Source: an uncultured Porphyromonadaceae bacterium (GTDB lineage Bacteria > Bacteroidota > Bacteroidia > Bacteroidales > Muribaculaceae). Taken from it: a stretch of 41,551 nt of DNA. The stretch covers positions 1 through 41,551 of the forward strand of contig CALEUL010000024.1 of NCBI GenBank assembly GCA_937921035.1, given 5' to 3'. Below, piece after piece: positions 23,356 through 32,352 of the stretch. Both the position numbers and the translations under genes were made by a program. The notes beneath the pieces are model-generated. The model did no database searches. It had not been told where the DNA came from and saw only the letters and a program-made list of their open reading frames with translations. Positions within the stretch are counted from its first letter, which is position 1. Every line of letters begins with the position of its first letter.

Positions 23356-24375
23356 ATGCAAGCAGACAATACAACACGCGAGAAACGCGCAAACCGCACC
23401 CTCCTACTGACCATGTTAGGAGTGGTTATCGCAGCAACAGTGATAGCAATTATCGGTTTCATTTTCATGAACCGCCCCGACAGCTACATAGAAGGCCAGG
23501 TAGAAGGTACCAACATCCGCATCTCGGGCAAGCTGCCCGGCCGAGTGGCCGAATTTTACGTGAAAGAAGGCGACACCGTACAGGCTGGGGACACCCTGGT
23601 GCACATACATTCGTCGCTTGTAGAAGCCCGTCTGAGCCAGGCGGAGGCCATGCAGACCGTCGCCGCCTCACAGAACAAAAAGGTTGATGCCGGCACACGC
23701 ACACAGATTATCCAGGCAGCCGCCGACCTTCTGGCACAGGCACAGGCCGCCGAAACCATTACCGAGAAGACTTACAAGCGAATCAGCCGCCTCTACGACG
23801 AGGGCGTAATCGCCGAACAGAAGCGCGACGAAGCCAAGGCCGCCTACGACGCCGCCGTTGCCGGGCGCAAGGCCGCCGAGAGCCAGCTGTCGCTTGCGAA
23901 GGCTGGAGCCCAGAGCGAAGACAAGGAGGCTGCCGCCGCAATGGTTCACGCCGCACAGGGCGGCGTGAACGAAGTGAACGCCGTTCTTGAGGACAGCTAT
24001 CTGGTGGCTCCGTTCAGCGGCACCATAGACCAGATTTATCCCGAGGTTGGCGAACTTGTAGCTACCGGCGCGCCTATCATGAGCCTTCTGCGCGACGATA
24101 ACCGCTATATCACCTTCAACGTGCGGGAGGAGCTACTGCCCTACCTCACCATGAACAAGGAAATAAGTGTAATGATTCCGGCTCTTGGCAAAAAGGATAT
24201 CAATGTAAAGATCTACTACATACGCGACATGGGCAGCTATGCCACCTGGCGCTCCACCAAGGCCACAGGGAGCTACGACAGCCGCACGTTCCAGATTAAG
24301 GCTCGTCCCGTCGACAAGGTTGAAGGACTGCGCCCGGGCATGTCGGCAGTGTTCATCGATCCGGAAAACGAATAA
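23356..24375 (+). CDS. HlyD-family periplasmic adaptor
   Basis: A 339-residue membrane-fusion protein. One N-terminal helix (about residues 19-37) anchors it. A lipoyl half follows (RISGKLPGRVAEFYVKEGD), then a long alpha-helical hairpin rich in Ala/Glu (about 85-195), then DSYLVAPFSGTIDQIYPEVGE with the second lipoyl half and a beta-barrel end. It links the inner-membrane transporter to TolC. It lies 19 bp after the TolC gene and 27 bp before the first permease. Confidence 0.93.
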   Translation: MQADNTTREKRANRTLLLTMLGVVIAATVIAIIGFIFMNRPDSYIEGQVEGTNIRISGKLPGRVAEFYVKEGDTVQAGDTLVHIHSSLVEARLSQAEAMQTVAASQNKKVDAGTRTQIIQAAADLLAQAQAAETITEKTYKRISRLYDEGVIAEQKRDEAKAAYDAAVAGRKAAESQLSLAKAGAQSEDKEAAAAMVHAAQGGVNEVNAVLEDSYLVAPFSGTIDQIYPEVGELVATGAPIMSLLRDDNRYITFNVREELLPYLTMNKEISVMIPALGKKDINVKIYYIRDMGSYATWRSTKATGSYDSRTFQIKARPVDKVEGLRPGMSAVFIDPENE

Positions 24376-24402
24376 TACAACAACCTCTCTATTCTCAACA
24401 AT

Positions 24403-25569
24403 ATGTCCGAAACAGGATTCATAGCCGGCCTATGGCGGGAATGCAGACAGATGTCGAGCCGAAGAATGTATATTTTCGGCATGATAATCGTGCCGATTGC
24501 CGTAGCTGCGTTTTTTCTGAGCCTGCTCAGCGAGGGCCTGCCCATGCGGATACCCACGGCGGTAGTGGACCTGGACCATTCGGAGATGTCGAGGAGCGTT
24601 ACGCGCAGCCTCAACGCCATGCAGCTGGTTGAAATCAGCCGGAAATACGAGAGCTACGACGATGCCCTTCGCGGCGTACGCCAGGGCGACATATTCGGCT
24701 TCTTCGTCATTCCCGCCAACTTCGAGAAAAACACCCTCAGCGCCAAATCGCCCACACTGGAGTATTATACGAACATGACGTACTATGTGCCTGGTTCGCT
24801 GGCCTTCAAGGGATTCAAGACAGTGGCCGTAGCCACATCGGCCGGCGTAATGACGCAGGTGATGATGGACGTAGGGCTGGACTCCGGGGCGGCAGCCTCG
24901 CTTATGCAGCCCATTACGATGGATATCTTCGGGCTTAACAATCCCTGGATGAACTACGCATATTACCTGTGTCCGTCGTTTTCTATGGCCACCTTAGTGC
25001 TGATGATAATGCTGATGACGGCATTCTCCATAACAATGGAAATCAAGAACGACACATCGCGCCGCTGGCTGGAGGTTAATAACGGCAGCATTCTTATGGC
25101 AGTGATAACCAAGCTGCTTCCACAGACGGTTGTTTTCACGGCTGTAGGATTCTTTATCCAGTGGATGCTGTTCGGCTACTCTCACATGCCCATGAACGGC
25201 TCCATCGGGTGGATGCTGCTTGCCACCTTCCTCACCGTAGTAGCCGCCCAAAGCATTGCGACACTTTTTGCCTCGATAGTTCCGAACCCCCGCATGGCTC
25301 TTATCCTGTGCGCCCTCACAGGCATTCTGGCGTTCTCGTTCACCGGTTTCTCATTCCCCGTGGAAAGCATGTACGGTTACCTTGGCGTATTCAGCTGGCT
25401 CGCGCCTGTGCGGTACTGGTTCCTGATATACATCAACGAGGCCCTCAACGGCTACGCCGTATATTATTCGCGATGGTTCTTTGCCGCACTGCTGCTTTTC
25501 CCGCTTGTATGTTCCGCCGGCCTGTGGAACCTGAAGCGAGTTTCCCTGAACCCCGTTTATGTGAAATGA
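24403..25569 (+). CDS. ABC-2 type permease (first of two)
   Basis: A 388-residue inner-membrane protein. One helix near residues 24-42 is followed by a periplasmic domain (VVDLDHSEMSRSVTRSLNA, IFGFFVIPANFEKN) and five helices in the second half, the YhhJ/YbhR-like ABC-2 layout. Such permeases normally work with a separate ATPase; none is encoded in this operon. The second permease follows after one base. The substrate is unknown; drugs or lipids are typical. Confidence 0.9.
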   Translation: MSETGFIAGLWRECRQMSSRRMYIFGMIIVPIAVAAFFLSLLSEGLPMRIPTAVVDLDHSEMSRSVTRSLNAMQLVEISRKYESYDDALRGVRQGDIFGFFVIPANFEKNTLSAKSPTLEYYTNMTYYVPGSLAFKGFKTVAVATSAGVMTQVMMDVGLDSGAAASLMQPITMDIFGLNNPWMNYAYYLCPSFSMATLVLMIMLMTAFSITMEIKNDTSRRWLEVNNGSILMAVITKLLPQTVVFTAVGFFIQWMLFGYSHMPMNGSIGWMLLATFLTVVAAQSIATLFASIVPNPRMALILCALTGILAFSFTGFSFPVESMYGYLGVFSWLAPVRYWFLIYINEALNGYAVYYSRWFFAALLLFPLVCSAGLWNLKRVSLNPVYVK

Positions 25570-25570
25570 C

Positions 25571-26797
25571 ATGAAAGCACTGGATAAAATAAACGCATGG
25601 AGCGCCCAGATGGGACGCGTTTTCCGCAACGAGTTCAGGCGTATCTTCGGCGACATAGGTGTAATGCTGTTCTTTATAGCGCTACCGCTGGCTTATCCCA
25701 TTGCCTATACGCTGATATACAACCCCGAGGTTGTGCGCAAACTACCAGTGGCTGTTGTGGACAACTCCATGACGCCCCAGTCGCGCGACCTTGTCCGCAA
25801 GGCGTCGGCATCGCCGTCCATCGAGATCTACTCCTACTGTCCCAACATGTCCGACGCGCGCAAGCTCATGGCCGAGCACAAGGTGTTCGGAGTAATGGAG
25901 ATAACCAAGGACTACGGCCGGAACATAGGCAACGGGACACCCGCACATGTGTATTTCTACTCCGACATGAGCCTGCTTCTTCGCTACCGCACATTCATAG
26001 CCGCCCTTACAGACCTGCAGATTGAATGTATAGGGGACCTTACCGCCGAAAAGATATCCTCCCACGGGCTGGAAAGCCTTGCCGGCGACATCAGGATGCC
26101 CGTGAACAGCAAGAGCAACTTCCTTGGCAACGTTGAGCAGGGCTTCGCCTCGTTCATTATCCCGGGCATCGTTATCCTTATCCTGCAGCAGAGTATGCTT
26201 CTCGGCATAGGGATGCTTGGCGGGACCTCGCGCGAGCGTCGTCGCCGCAACGGGGGTTACGACCCCCAGGAGGTGTACGCATGCACAACCGCAACAGTGT
26301 GGGGCCGCGCCCTGGCGTACGTGGTGTTCTACATTCCGCTGACGATATACATTATGCGGTTTATCCCGGAGATTTTCAATCTGCCCCACTACGGCAATCC
26401 CGGCGATTATCTGCTGTTCATATTCCCACTTCTTCTGGGAACAGCATTTCTGGGCCAGAGCCTGAACTACTTCATGAAGGAGCGCGAAAGTCCTTTCATC
26501 ATCATCGTGTTCACCTCCGTTGTATTCCTGTTTCTCTCGGGCCTCACGTGGCCGCGATACGCCATGAGCGCACTCTGGCGGTGGGCGGGCAACCTTGTTC
26601 CCGCGACATGGGGTGTTGAAGGATTCATACGCATCAACAGCAATGCCGCCACGCTCGCGGAGGTTCGAGAGCCATTCGTAGCATTGTGGATACTTGCTAT
26701 AGCCTACATGCTGATAGCGTGCTGGGTAACTCTAAAAATAAAAGTTCAGGATGGCGCATACCGTCTTCCTACGAAAAACCAATCAAATGAAACTTAA
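25571..26797 (+). CDS. ABC-2 type permease (second of two)
   Basis: A 408-residue protein with the same design as its upstream neighbour: one early helix, a periplasmic domain (PVAVVDNSMTPQSRDLVRK, FGVMEITKDYGRNIG), then five helices. The two are similar enough to form a heterodimer. It contains no Walker motifs. It ends 6 bp before the flippase start, so the export genes and the following glycan genes may share one message. Confidence 0.9.
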   Translation: MKALDKINAWSAQMGRVFRNEFRRIFGDIGVMLFFIALPLAYPIAYTLIYNPEVVRKLPVAVVDNSMTPQSRDLVRKASASPSIEIYSYCPNMSDARKLMAEHKVFGVMEITKDYGRNIGNGTPAHVYFYSDMSLLLRYRTFIAALTDLQIECIGDLTAEKISSHGLESLAGDIRMPVNSKSNFLGNVEQGFASFIIPGIVILILQQSMLLGIGMLGGTSRERRRRNGGYDPQEVYACTTATVWGRALAYVVFYIPLTIYIMRFIPEIFNLPHYGNPGDYLLFIFPLLLGTAFLGQSLNYFMKERESPFIIIVFTSVVFLFLSGLTWPRYAMSALWRWAGNLVPATWGVEGFIRINSNAATLAEVREPFVALWILAIAYMLIACWVTLKIKVQDGAYRLPTKNQSNET

Positions 26798-26803
26798 CTG
26801 ATT

Positions 26804-28315
26804 ATGGCCGGTATAAAAAGTCTGGCCAAAGATACAGCCATTTATGGCCTCAGCTCCATAGTGGGGCGTTTCCTCAACTGGTTACTGGTGCCCCTGTACA
26901 CCATTATGTTTCCGGTTGAGGAATATGGTGTTGTAACATTCGTGTATTCCGTGGTGGCACTGGTGATGGTAATCCTCACCTACGGCATGGAAACAGGTTT
27001 CTTCCGTTTTGCCAACCACGACAAGTGGAAAGACCCGTCGCTGGTATACAGCACATGCCTATCGTCCCTCGCCGTCAGCTCGACGGCTTTCGTTGTTCTT
27101 ATAGCGATGTTCCTGGGGCCTGTTACGCACGCAATGGAATGCGACGGACATCCGTCGTTTGTAATTATGATGGCGCTGTGTGTTGCACTGGACGCCTTCC
27201 AGACCATTCCATTCGGTTACCTTCGCTTCTGCAAGCGCCCTATGCGCTTTGCGGCCCTCAAGCTGGTTAACATCGGACTGAACATAGGCCTCAACCTGTT
27301 CTTTATCCTGCTGTGCCCGTGGCTGATGCACCACTCGCCAGCAACGGTTTCGTGGTTCTACCGGCCCGATTTCGGGATAGGTTACATCTTCCTGGCCAAC
27401 CTACTGGCCTCTATAGCGAACATGGTTCTGCTACTGCCTGAGCTTCGCGGTTTCCGCTGGCGGTTCGACAGAGAGCTGTGGGGGCAGATGATGCGCTACT
27501 CTGCTCCGCTGCTTGTTCTTGGCATCGCCGGCATAATGAATCAGACCATCGACAAAATTCTGTATCCGCACCTTGTGTCGGACCCCGCCGAGGCGATGTA
27601 CGGCCTTGGCATATACGGCGCCAACTACAAGATAGGCGTGCTCCTACTGGTGTTCCTTCAGGCATTCCGCTTTGCCTACGAGCCGTTTATATTCGCCCAC
27701 AGCAAAGACTCCGGCAAGGACAGGATGGCAGCCTACCGGGACGCCATGACGTACTTCGTGGCATTCGCCCTGCTAATATTCCTCGGCGTGATGTTCTATC
27801 TGGACTATATCCGATATTTTATCTCGCCCCGCTACTTCAGCGGCCTCAAAGTTGTTCCGCTGATAATGCTCGGTGAGCTTTTCTTCGGCATATTCTACAA
27901 CCTGTCGGTATGGTACAAAATCACCGACAAAACGCAGTGGGGCATGTGGTTCTCGCTGTCCGGACTTGTTGTTACCGTTCTACTTAACGTTATACTTGTA
28001 CCCCGGATGGGATATATGGGCTGCGCTGTCGCCGCCATGACATGCTACGGCCTCATGATGGTAGCAAGCTATGTGGTGGGCGCCTACCACTACCCTATCG
28101 GCTATCCTCTGGGCAAGCTGCTCGGCTATTTCGGCGCGGCAGCCGTGCTCTACATCATAGGCGTGTGGCTGTTGCCTCTGGCCGGCATCGGCGGGCTGCT
28201 GGCGGCATTCCTGCGCCTGTGCCTGCTCGCACTGTTCGTTCTTTTCTTCATGCGGAGCGTGAACATCGGTTTCAGCACCCTTGTTGCGCCCTTCAAACGA
28301 TTCATCAAGCGATGA
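26804..28315 (+). CDS. Oligosaccharide flippase-like (MOP superfamily) protein
   Basis: A 503-residue protein with about 14 membrane helices, of Wzx/polysaccharide-biosynthesis type. The N-terminus SLAKDTAIYGLSSIVGRFLN and the segment DKILYPHLV after helix 7 are typical. It would flip a lipid-linked oligosaccharide across the inner membrane. The following glycosyltransferase overlaps it by 4 bp, so they are translationally coupled. No polymerase or further sugar genes lie nearby, so the glycan is unknown. Confidence 0.9.
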   Translation: MAGIKSLAKDTAIYGLSSIVGRFLNWLLVPLYTIMFPVEEYGVVTFVYSVVALVMVILTYGMETGFFRFANHDKWKDPSLVYSTCLSSLAVSSTAFVVLIAMFLGPVTHAMECDGHPSFVIMMALCVALDAFQTIPFGYLRFCKRPMRFAALKLVNIGLNIGLNLFFILLCPWLMHHSPATVSWFYRPDFGIGYIFLANLLASIANMVLLLPELRGFRWRFDRELWGQMMRYSAPLLVLGIAGIMNQTIDKILYPHLVSDPAEAMYGLGIYGANYKIGVLLLVFLQAFRFAYEPFIFAHSKDSGKDRMAAYRDAMTYFVAFALLIFLGVMFYLDYIRYFISPRYFSGLKVVPLIMLGELFFGIFYNLSVWYKITDKTQWGMWFSLSGLVVTVLLNVILVPRMGYMGCAVAAMTCYGLMMVASYVVGAYHYPIGYPLGKLLGYFGAAAVLYIIGVWLLPLAGIGGLLAAFLRLCLLALFVLFFMRSVNIGFSTLVAPFKRFIKR

Positions 28316-29517
28316 GGATAGTTCTGATCAGCAACAGCGACAACCAGGGAGGCGCCGCAGTGGTAACATACCGCCTTATGTGCGCACTTCGCGATCTTGG
28401 ACACCACGCCGACATGCTTGTTATGCACAAGGGTACCGACGACCCGGCCGTACACGTTGCAGGGTCTGCGTGGCGCATAAAGAAAGGTTTCCTCGCCGAA
28501 CATCTGCGTATATTTCGGGCATGCGGCTACGACCGCCGCAATCTGTTCAAAATCTCCATAGCTACCGATGGTCTGCCACTGAGCCGGCACCCTCTTGTGC
28601 GGCATGCCGACGCCGTTCTTCTCGGGTGGGTCAATCAGGGGATGCTGTCGCTTGACGAGATACAGCGTATAGCAGCCGAAAAGCCGGTGGTATGGACGAT
28701 GCACGACATGTGGAATCTTACTTCGCTGTGCCATCACGCGCACGACTGCCGACAGTATACGCAGGCTCCCGGGTGTACAGACTGCCCTCTCGTAGTCCGC
28801 AAAAAGCTCGGCAGCACCACATGGAGCCGCAAGAAAAAGCTTTATGCCTCGGGCGGCATACGTTTTGTGGCCGTGAGCACATGGCTTCAGCGCTGCAGCG
28901 CGCAAAGTTCGCTTATGCACGGCATTAAAGTTGAATGTATACCCAACGCGTTCCCCGTTGATGAATTCTACACAGAACCGCGGCGGCCGCGCAGCAGCCT
29001 TGGACTGCCGGAGGGTAAAAAAATAATACTGATGGGAGCAGCACGTCTCGACGACCCCATAAAAGGACTGCCCTACGCCATAGACGCCCTCAACGCGTTT
29101 CCGGGCAACGATGCCGTGGCCGTGTTCTACGGAGCGATCCGAAATCCCGAAACACTCGCCGACCTGCATTTCCCGCATATCACCCTCGGCCCCGTGGATA
29201 TCGCCACAATCCGCGAGCTGTGCGCCCATGCCACCGTTGTAATGTCCACGTCGCTTTACGAAACACTTCCCGGCACGCTGATAGAGGGCATGTCGGCGGG
29301 TTGTACGCCCGTAAGCTTCGACAAAGGAGGGCAGAGCGACATCATCACGAGCCCCGAAGAAGGCTATCTGGTACCAGCATACGACACAAAGAAATTCGCC
29401 GAAGCCCTTCGCGCGGCCCTCGCCACCCCATGCTCGCCAGAGAGGCAGCGCACCGCGGTGGGCGCCCGCTTCAGCGCCGCCGCCATCGCGCGCCGCTATC
29501 TTTCGCTGCTGCAATGA
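28312..29517 (+). CDS. GT4-family glycosyltransferase
   Basis: A 401-residue GT-B enzyme. The N-terminal domain begins ISNSDNQGGAAVVTYRLMCA (glycine-rich acceptor loop). It contains WTMHDMWNLTSLCHHAHDC, a segment shared by Bacteroidetes enzymes of this kind, and four clustered cysteines near 140-158 (CHHAHDC, CTDC) that may bind metal. The C-terminal donor site shows ETLPGTLIEGMSAG, the E-x7-E motif. The start at 28312 overlaps the flippase stop (ATGA); the frame itself is open from 28042. Sugar and acceptor are not predictable. Confidence 0.9.
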   Translation: MRIVLISNSDNQGGAAVVTYRLMCALRDLGHHADMLVMHKGTDDPAVHVAGSAWRIKKGFLAEHLRIFRACGYDRRNLFKISIATDGLPLSRHPLVRHADAVLLGWVNQGMLSLDEIQRIAAEKPVVWTMHDMWNLTSLCHHAHDCRQYTQAPGCTDCPLVVRKKLGSTTWSRKKKLYASGGIRFVAVSTWLQRCSAQSSLMHGIKVECIPNAFPVDEFYTEPRRPRSSLGLPEGKKIILMGAARLDDPIKGLPYAIDALNAFPGNDAVAVFYGAIRNPETLADLHFPHITLGPVDIATIRELCAHATVVMSTSLYETLPGTLIEGMSAGCTPVSFDKGGQSDIITSPEEGYLVPAYDTKKFAEALRAALATPCSPERQRTAVGARFSAAAIARRYLSLLQ

Positions 29518-29609
29518 AAATATCCAGCAATCCAAAGCATCCGGCAGAAAGTGCATCTCTTTTTGCAGTGAGCGGCTGCATAAATTTTTTATAATTACCG
29601 AAGAATTAT

Positions 29610-29617
29610 TAATTTTG
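29610..29617 (+). promoter_or_regulatory. -7 element for the Na/Pi transporter gene
   Basis: TAATTTTG fits TAnnTTTG, with only a T run (about 29585-29590) at the -33 position. The start would be near 29624, about 39 bp before the ATG. Confidence 0.5.
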
Positions 29618-29662
29618 CATCCGGAAGGATTATATCTTCTGTTTTACGATTAACCCCACCAG

Positions 29663-31483
29663 ATGGATTACAGTTTTTTAGACTTCTTATGTCTGCTCGG
29701 TGCCGTAGGGTTGTTCCTTTATGGCATGAAAGTGATGAGCGAAGGCTTGCAGAAAGCCGCAGGCGACCGTTTGCGCAACATTCTTTCCGCCATGACCCGC
29801 AACCGCTTCACGGGCCTGCTAACAGGTTGCCTAATCACGGCCCTTATCCAGAGTTCATCGGCATCCACGGTTATGGTAGTGAGCTTCGTAAATGCCGGTC
29901 TAATGTCGCTGGCACAGTCGATGGCCGTAATATTCGGCGCCAACGTCGGCACCACATTTACGGCGTGGATTATAGCTCTGTTCGGATTTAAAGTCAACAT
30001 CTCCACATTTGTTATACCGCTAATCGGCGTTGCCGTGGTCTTGCTTCTGATGAACAAAAGCAAGACGAAGAGCATCGGCGAATTCCTTATCGGCTTCAGC
30101 TTCCTATTCATGGGCCTGGACATGATAAGCGCCTATGTACCGGACCTTCAAAGCAATCCCGAGATGTTCGCCTACCTGAAGCAATATGCGTCGATGGGCG
30201 TACGCTCCATACTGATTTTCACGCTTGTAGGCCTTGTGCTTACGATGATAATACAGTCGTCGGCAGCCACCTTCGCCATTACGCTTATAATGTGTACGAA
30301 AGGGTGGATTACGTTCGACCTTGCCTGCGCACTTGTGTTAGGCTCCAACATCGGTACCACAATCACCCCCATTCTTGCATCGCTGAGCGGCAACGTAGCC
30401 GCCAAACGCGCTTCTATGGGGCATCTTATGTTCAACCTGTTAGGTACTCTGTGGTGCATCTGCGTGTTCATACCATTCGTGGAACTTAACTCTTGGCTTA
30501 CCGAGGCGATAGGGCAGGGTAACCCCAACGCACTGTACAACTATGTGTCCAACCTTGAGGCCACCGACCCTAGCATCTACAACCATCTGTTCGACAATTC
30601 TCTACCGGCAGGACACGAAGTACTGAAGAACATCGCCACCATGCAGATGAGCCTATCCTTCGGCCTCTCCATATTCCACACGACCTTCAATATAGTGAAC
30701 GTACTGCTGATGATATGGCTTACGGGCCTGTATGTCAAGATTGTTGAATGGATTGTACCGTCCAAGAACCGCGACGACGAGGAATTCACCCTCAAGTTCA
30801 TCTCGGGCGGTCTTATGAACGCCGCCGAACTCAACATAACGCAGGCAGAAAAAGAGATTTATGTATACGCCGAACGAGTGAACCGGATGATAGGCATGGC
30901 CCAGGAGCTTATCCACACGAAGGAGAAGTCAGAGGAGTACAATACGCTACTGTCGCGGCTGGAGAAGTACGAGGATATATCTGACCGGATGGAACTCGAG
31001 ATAGCGCACTACCTCAACCGATGCGCCGAAGGACGCCTGTCCAACGAAGGCAAACTGAAGATAGCGTCGATGCTGAACATAATCAGCGAGATAGAGAGCA
31101 TAGCCGACAGCTGTATGGGCATCGGCAAGATAATGAACCGCAAAATAGAGTCGGGCGCCGTATTCCCACCGGAGATTTACGACAATATCGACAACATGTA
31201 CGTTTACATAAAGGAGGCTATGGCCTTGATGCTGGCGCATCTGAACAATATGGAAAATGTGAGCGGCAAGTCTCTTATCGATTCCTATAACAAGGAACGC
31301 GAGATAAACAATTACCGCAACACCCTGCGAGGCGCCAACGTCGAAAACATAAACGGCAAGCATTACGAGTATCAGGCGGGCATCTACTATATGGACATTG
31401 TCGGCGACCTGGAGAAGACCGGCGACTATATCATCAACGTAGCGGATACCCTGCGCGACGGGTTGCATACCCCGGCCAAATAG
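29663..31483 (+). CDS. Na/Pi cotransporter family protein with PhoU-like domain
   Basis: A 606-residue membrane protein. The N-terminal half has two inverted Na/Pi repeats, each with the QSS signature (LIQSSSASTVMV near residue 65, IIQSSAATFAITLIM near 195), in about nine helices. Residues about 375-600 are a cytoplasmic helical PhoU-like region. The family imports phosphate or related anions with sodium; the PhoU part probably regulates. It stands alone with its own promoter. The next gene is 137 bp away. Confidence 0.92.
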   Translation: MDYSFLDFLCLLGAVGLFLYGMKVMSEGLQKAAGDRLRNILSAMTRNRFTGLLTGCLITALIQSSSASTVMVVSFVNAGLMSLAQSMAVIFGANVGTTFTAWIIALFGFKVNISTFVIPLIGVAVVLLLMNKSKTKSIGEFLIGFSFLFMGLDMISAYVPDLQSNPEMFAYLKQYASMGVRSILIFTLVGLVLTMIIQSSAATFAITLIMCTKGWITFDLACALVLGSNIGTTITPILASLSGNVAAKRASMGHLMFNLLGTLWCICVFIPFVELNSWLTEAIGQGNPNALYNYVSNLEATDPSIYNHLFDNSLPAGHEVLKNIATMQMSLSFGLSIFHTTFNIVNVLLMIWLTGLYVKIVEWIVPSKNRDDEEFTLKFISGGLMNAAELNITQAEKEIYVYAERVNRMIGMAQELIHTKEKSEEYNTLLSRLEKYEDISDRMELEIAHYLNRCAEGRLSNEGKLKIASMLNIISEIESIADSCMGIGKIMNRKIESGAVFPPEIYDNIDNMYVYIKEAMALMLAHLNNMENVSGKSLIDSYNKEREINNYRNTLRGANVENINGKHYEYQAGIYYMDIVGDLEKTGDYIINVADTLRDGLHTPAK

Positions 31484-31620
31484 GCCCCCAGATACCTCCA
31501 GCGGGCGATTGAGATAATAAATATCGGGAACAAAAACTATACAATACGGTTACAGGTATTGATATCACGAGTAAAAAATCATTATTTTGCAAGTAGAAAA
31601 TCAATACAGCGACCAATCTT

Positions 31621-32319
31621 ATGGCAGACACCCCATCTCTCGGAAATATTCTTGTTGTTGACGACGACATATATATCTGCGACCTTCTGCAGGTGAATCT
31701 GGGAAGCGAGGGGTACAGCGTAGCCATAGAACCGGACGCCTCGAAGGTTGCGGAGATGTCGCTGGACACGGTCCAGCTTATAATTGTAGACGCGATGAAG
31801 CAGGAATACAGCGGCATGGACCTAATCTACGACCTCAAGGACAATCCCGATACGGAGGGTATAGCCCTTATCCTGTATTCTCCAGTTAAAAGCGAGCGCA
31901 TGGCCATCGACGCCCTTGAGGCTGGCGCAGACGACTATATCTCGAAGCCCTTCTCTCTCCGGGAACTGATGGCGAGGATAAGAGCCATCCTCCGGCGCCA
32001 CACAAGAGGGAGCAAGGCGTCGTCGCTCACCTTTCTCTCACTAACGATGGACCAGGTGGGCAAAAACGTAAAAATCGACGGTCAGCCAGTTCCGCTGACC
32101 TCAAAAGAATATGCGATTCTGCAGATGCTACTGAAGAATCCGGACACACTAATCCCACGCATCGAGATATTCCGGAAAGTATGGCCCGAAAGTACCGCCG
32201 GCTCGAACGAGCGCATAGTTGATACAAATGTATCGCGACTACGTAAAAAGCTTGGCGACCTATCGCAGCATCTGATTAGCCGAACCGGTCATGGCTATAT
32301 GCTATCCACCAATGTATAA
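31621..32319 (+). CDS. OmpR-type response regulator (orphan)
   Basis: A 232-residue two-domain regulator. The receiver has the acidic pocket DDD at residues 14-16, the phosphoacceptor Asp57 (LIIVDAMKQE) and a lysine in YISKPFS. The usual aromatic switch region has Ser in LILYSPVKSE. The C-terminal winged helix shows PLTSKEYAILQMLLKNPD and NVSRLRKKLGD, the OmpR pattern. No histidine kinase is adjacent. It lies 33 bp before gldE and might be co-transcribed with it. Confidence 0.93.
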   Translation: MADTPSLGNILVVDDDIYICDLLQVNLGSEGYSVAIEPDASKVAEMSLDTVQLIIVDAMKQEYSGMDLIYDLKDNPDTEGIALILYSPVKSERMAIDALEAGADDYISKPFSLRELMARIRAILRRHTRGSKASSLTFLSLTMDQVGKNVKIDGQPVPLTSKEYAILQMLLKNPDTLIPRIEIFRKVWPESTAGSNERIVDTNVSRLRKKLGDLSQHLISRTGHGYMLSTNV

Positions 32320-32352
32320 AATATTTGACCGCTAACTAAATTATTACTAATC

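Noticed and set aside
28150..29556. Long minus-strand frame opposite the glycosyltransferase
   Set aside because: It is an antisense shadow of a well-supported GT4 gene, without start context or motifs.
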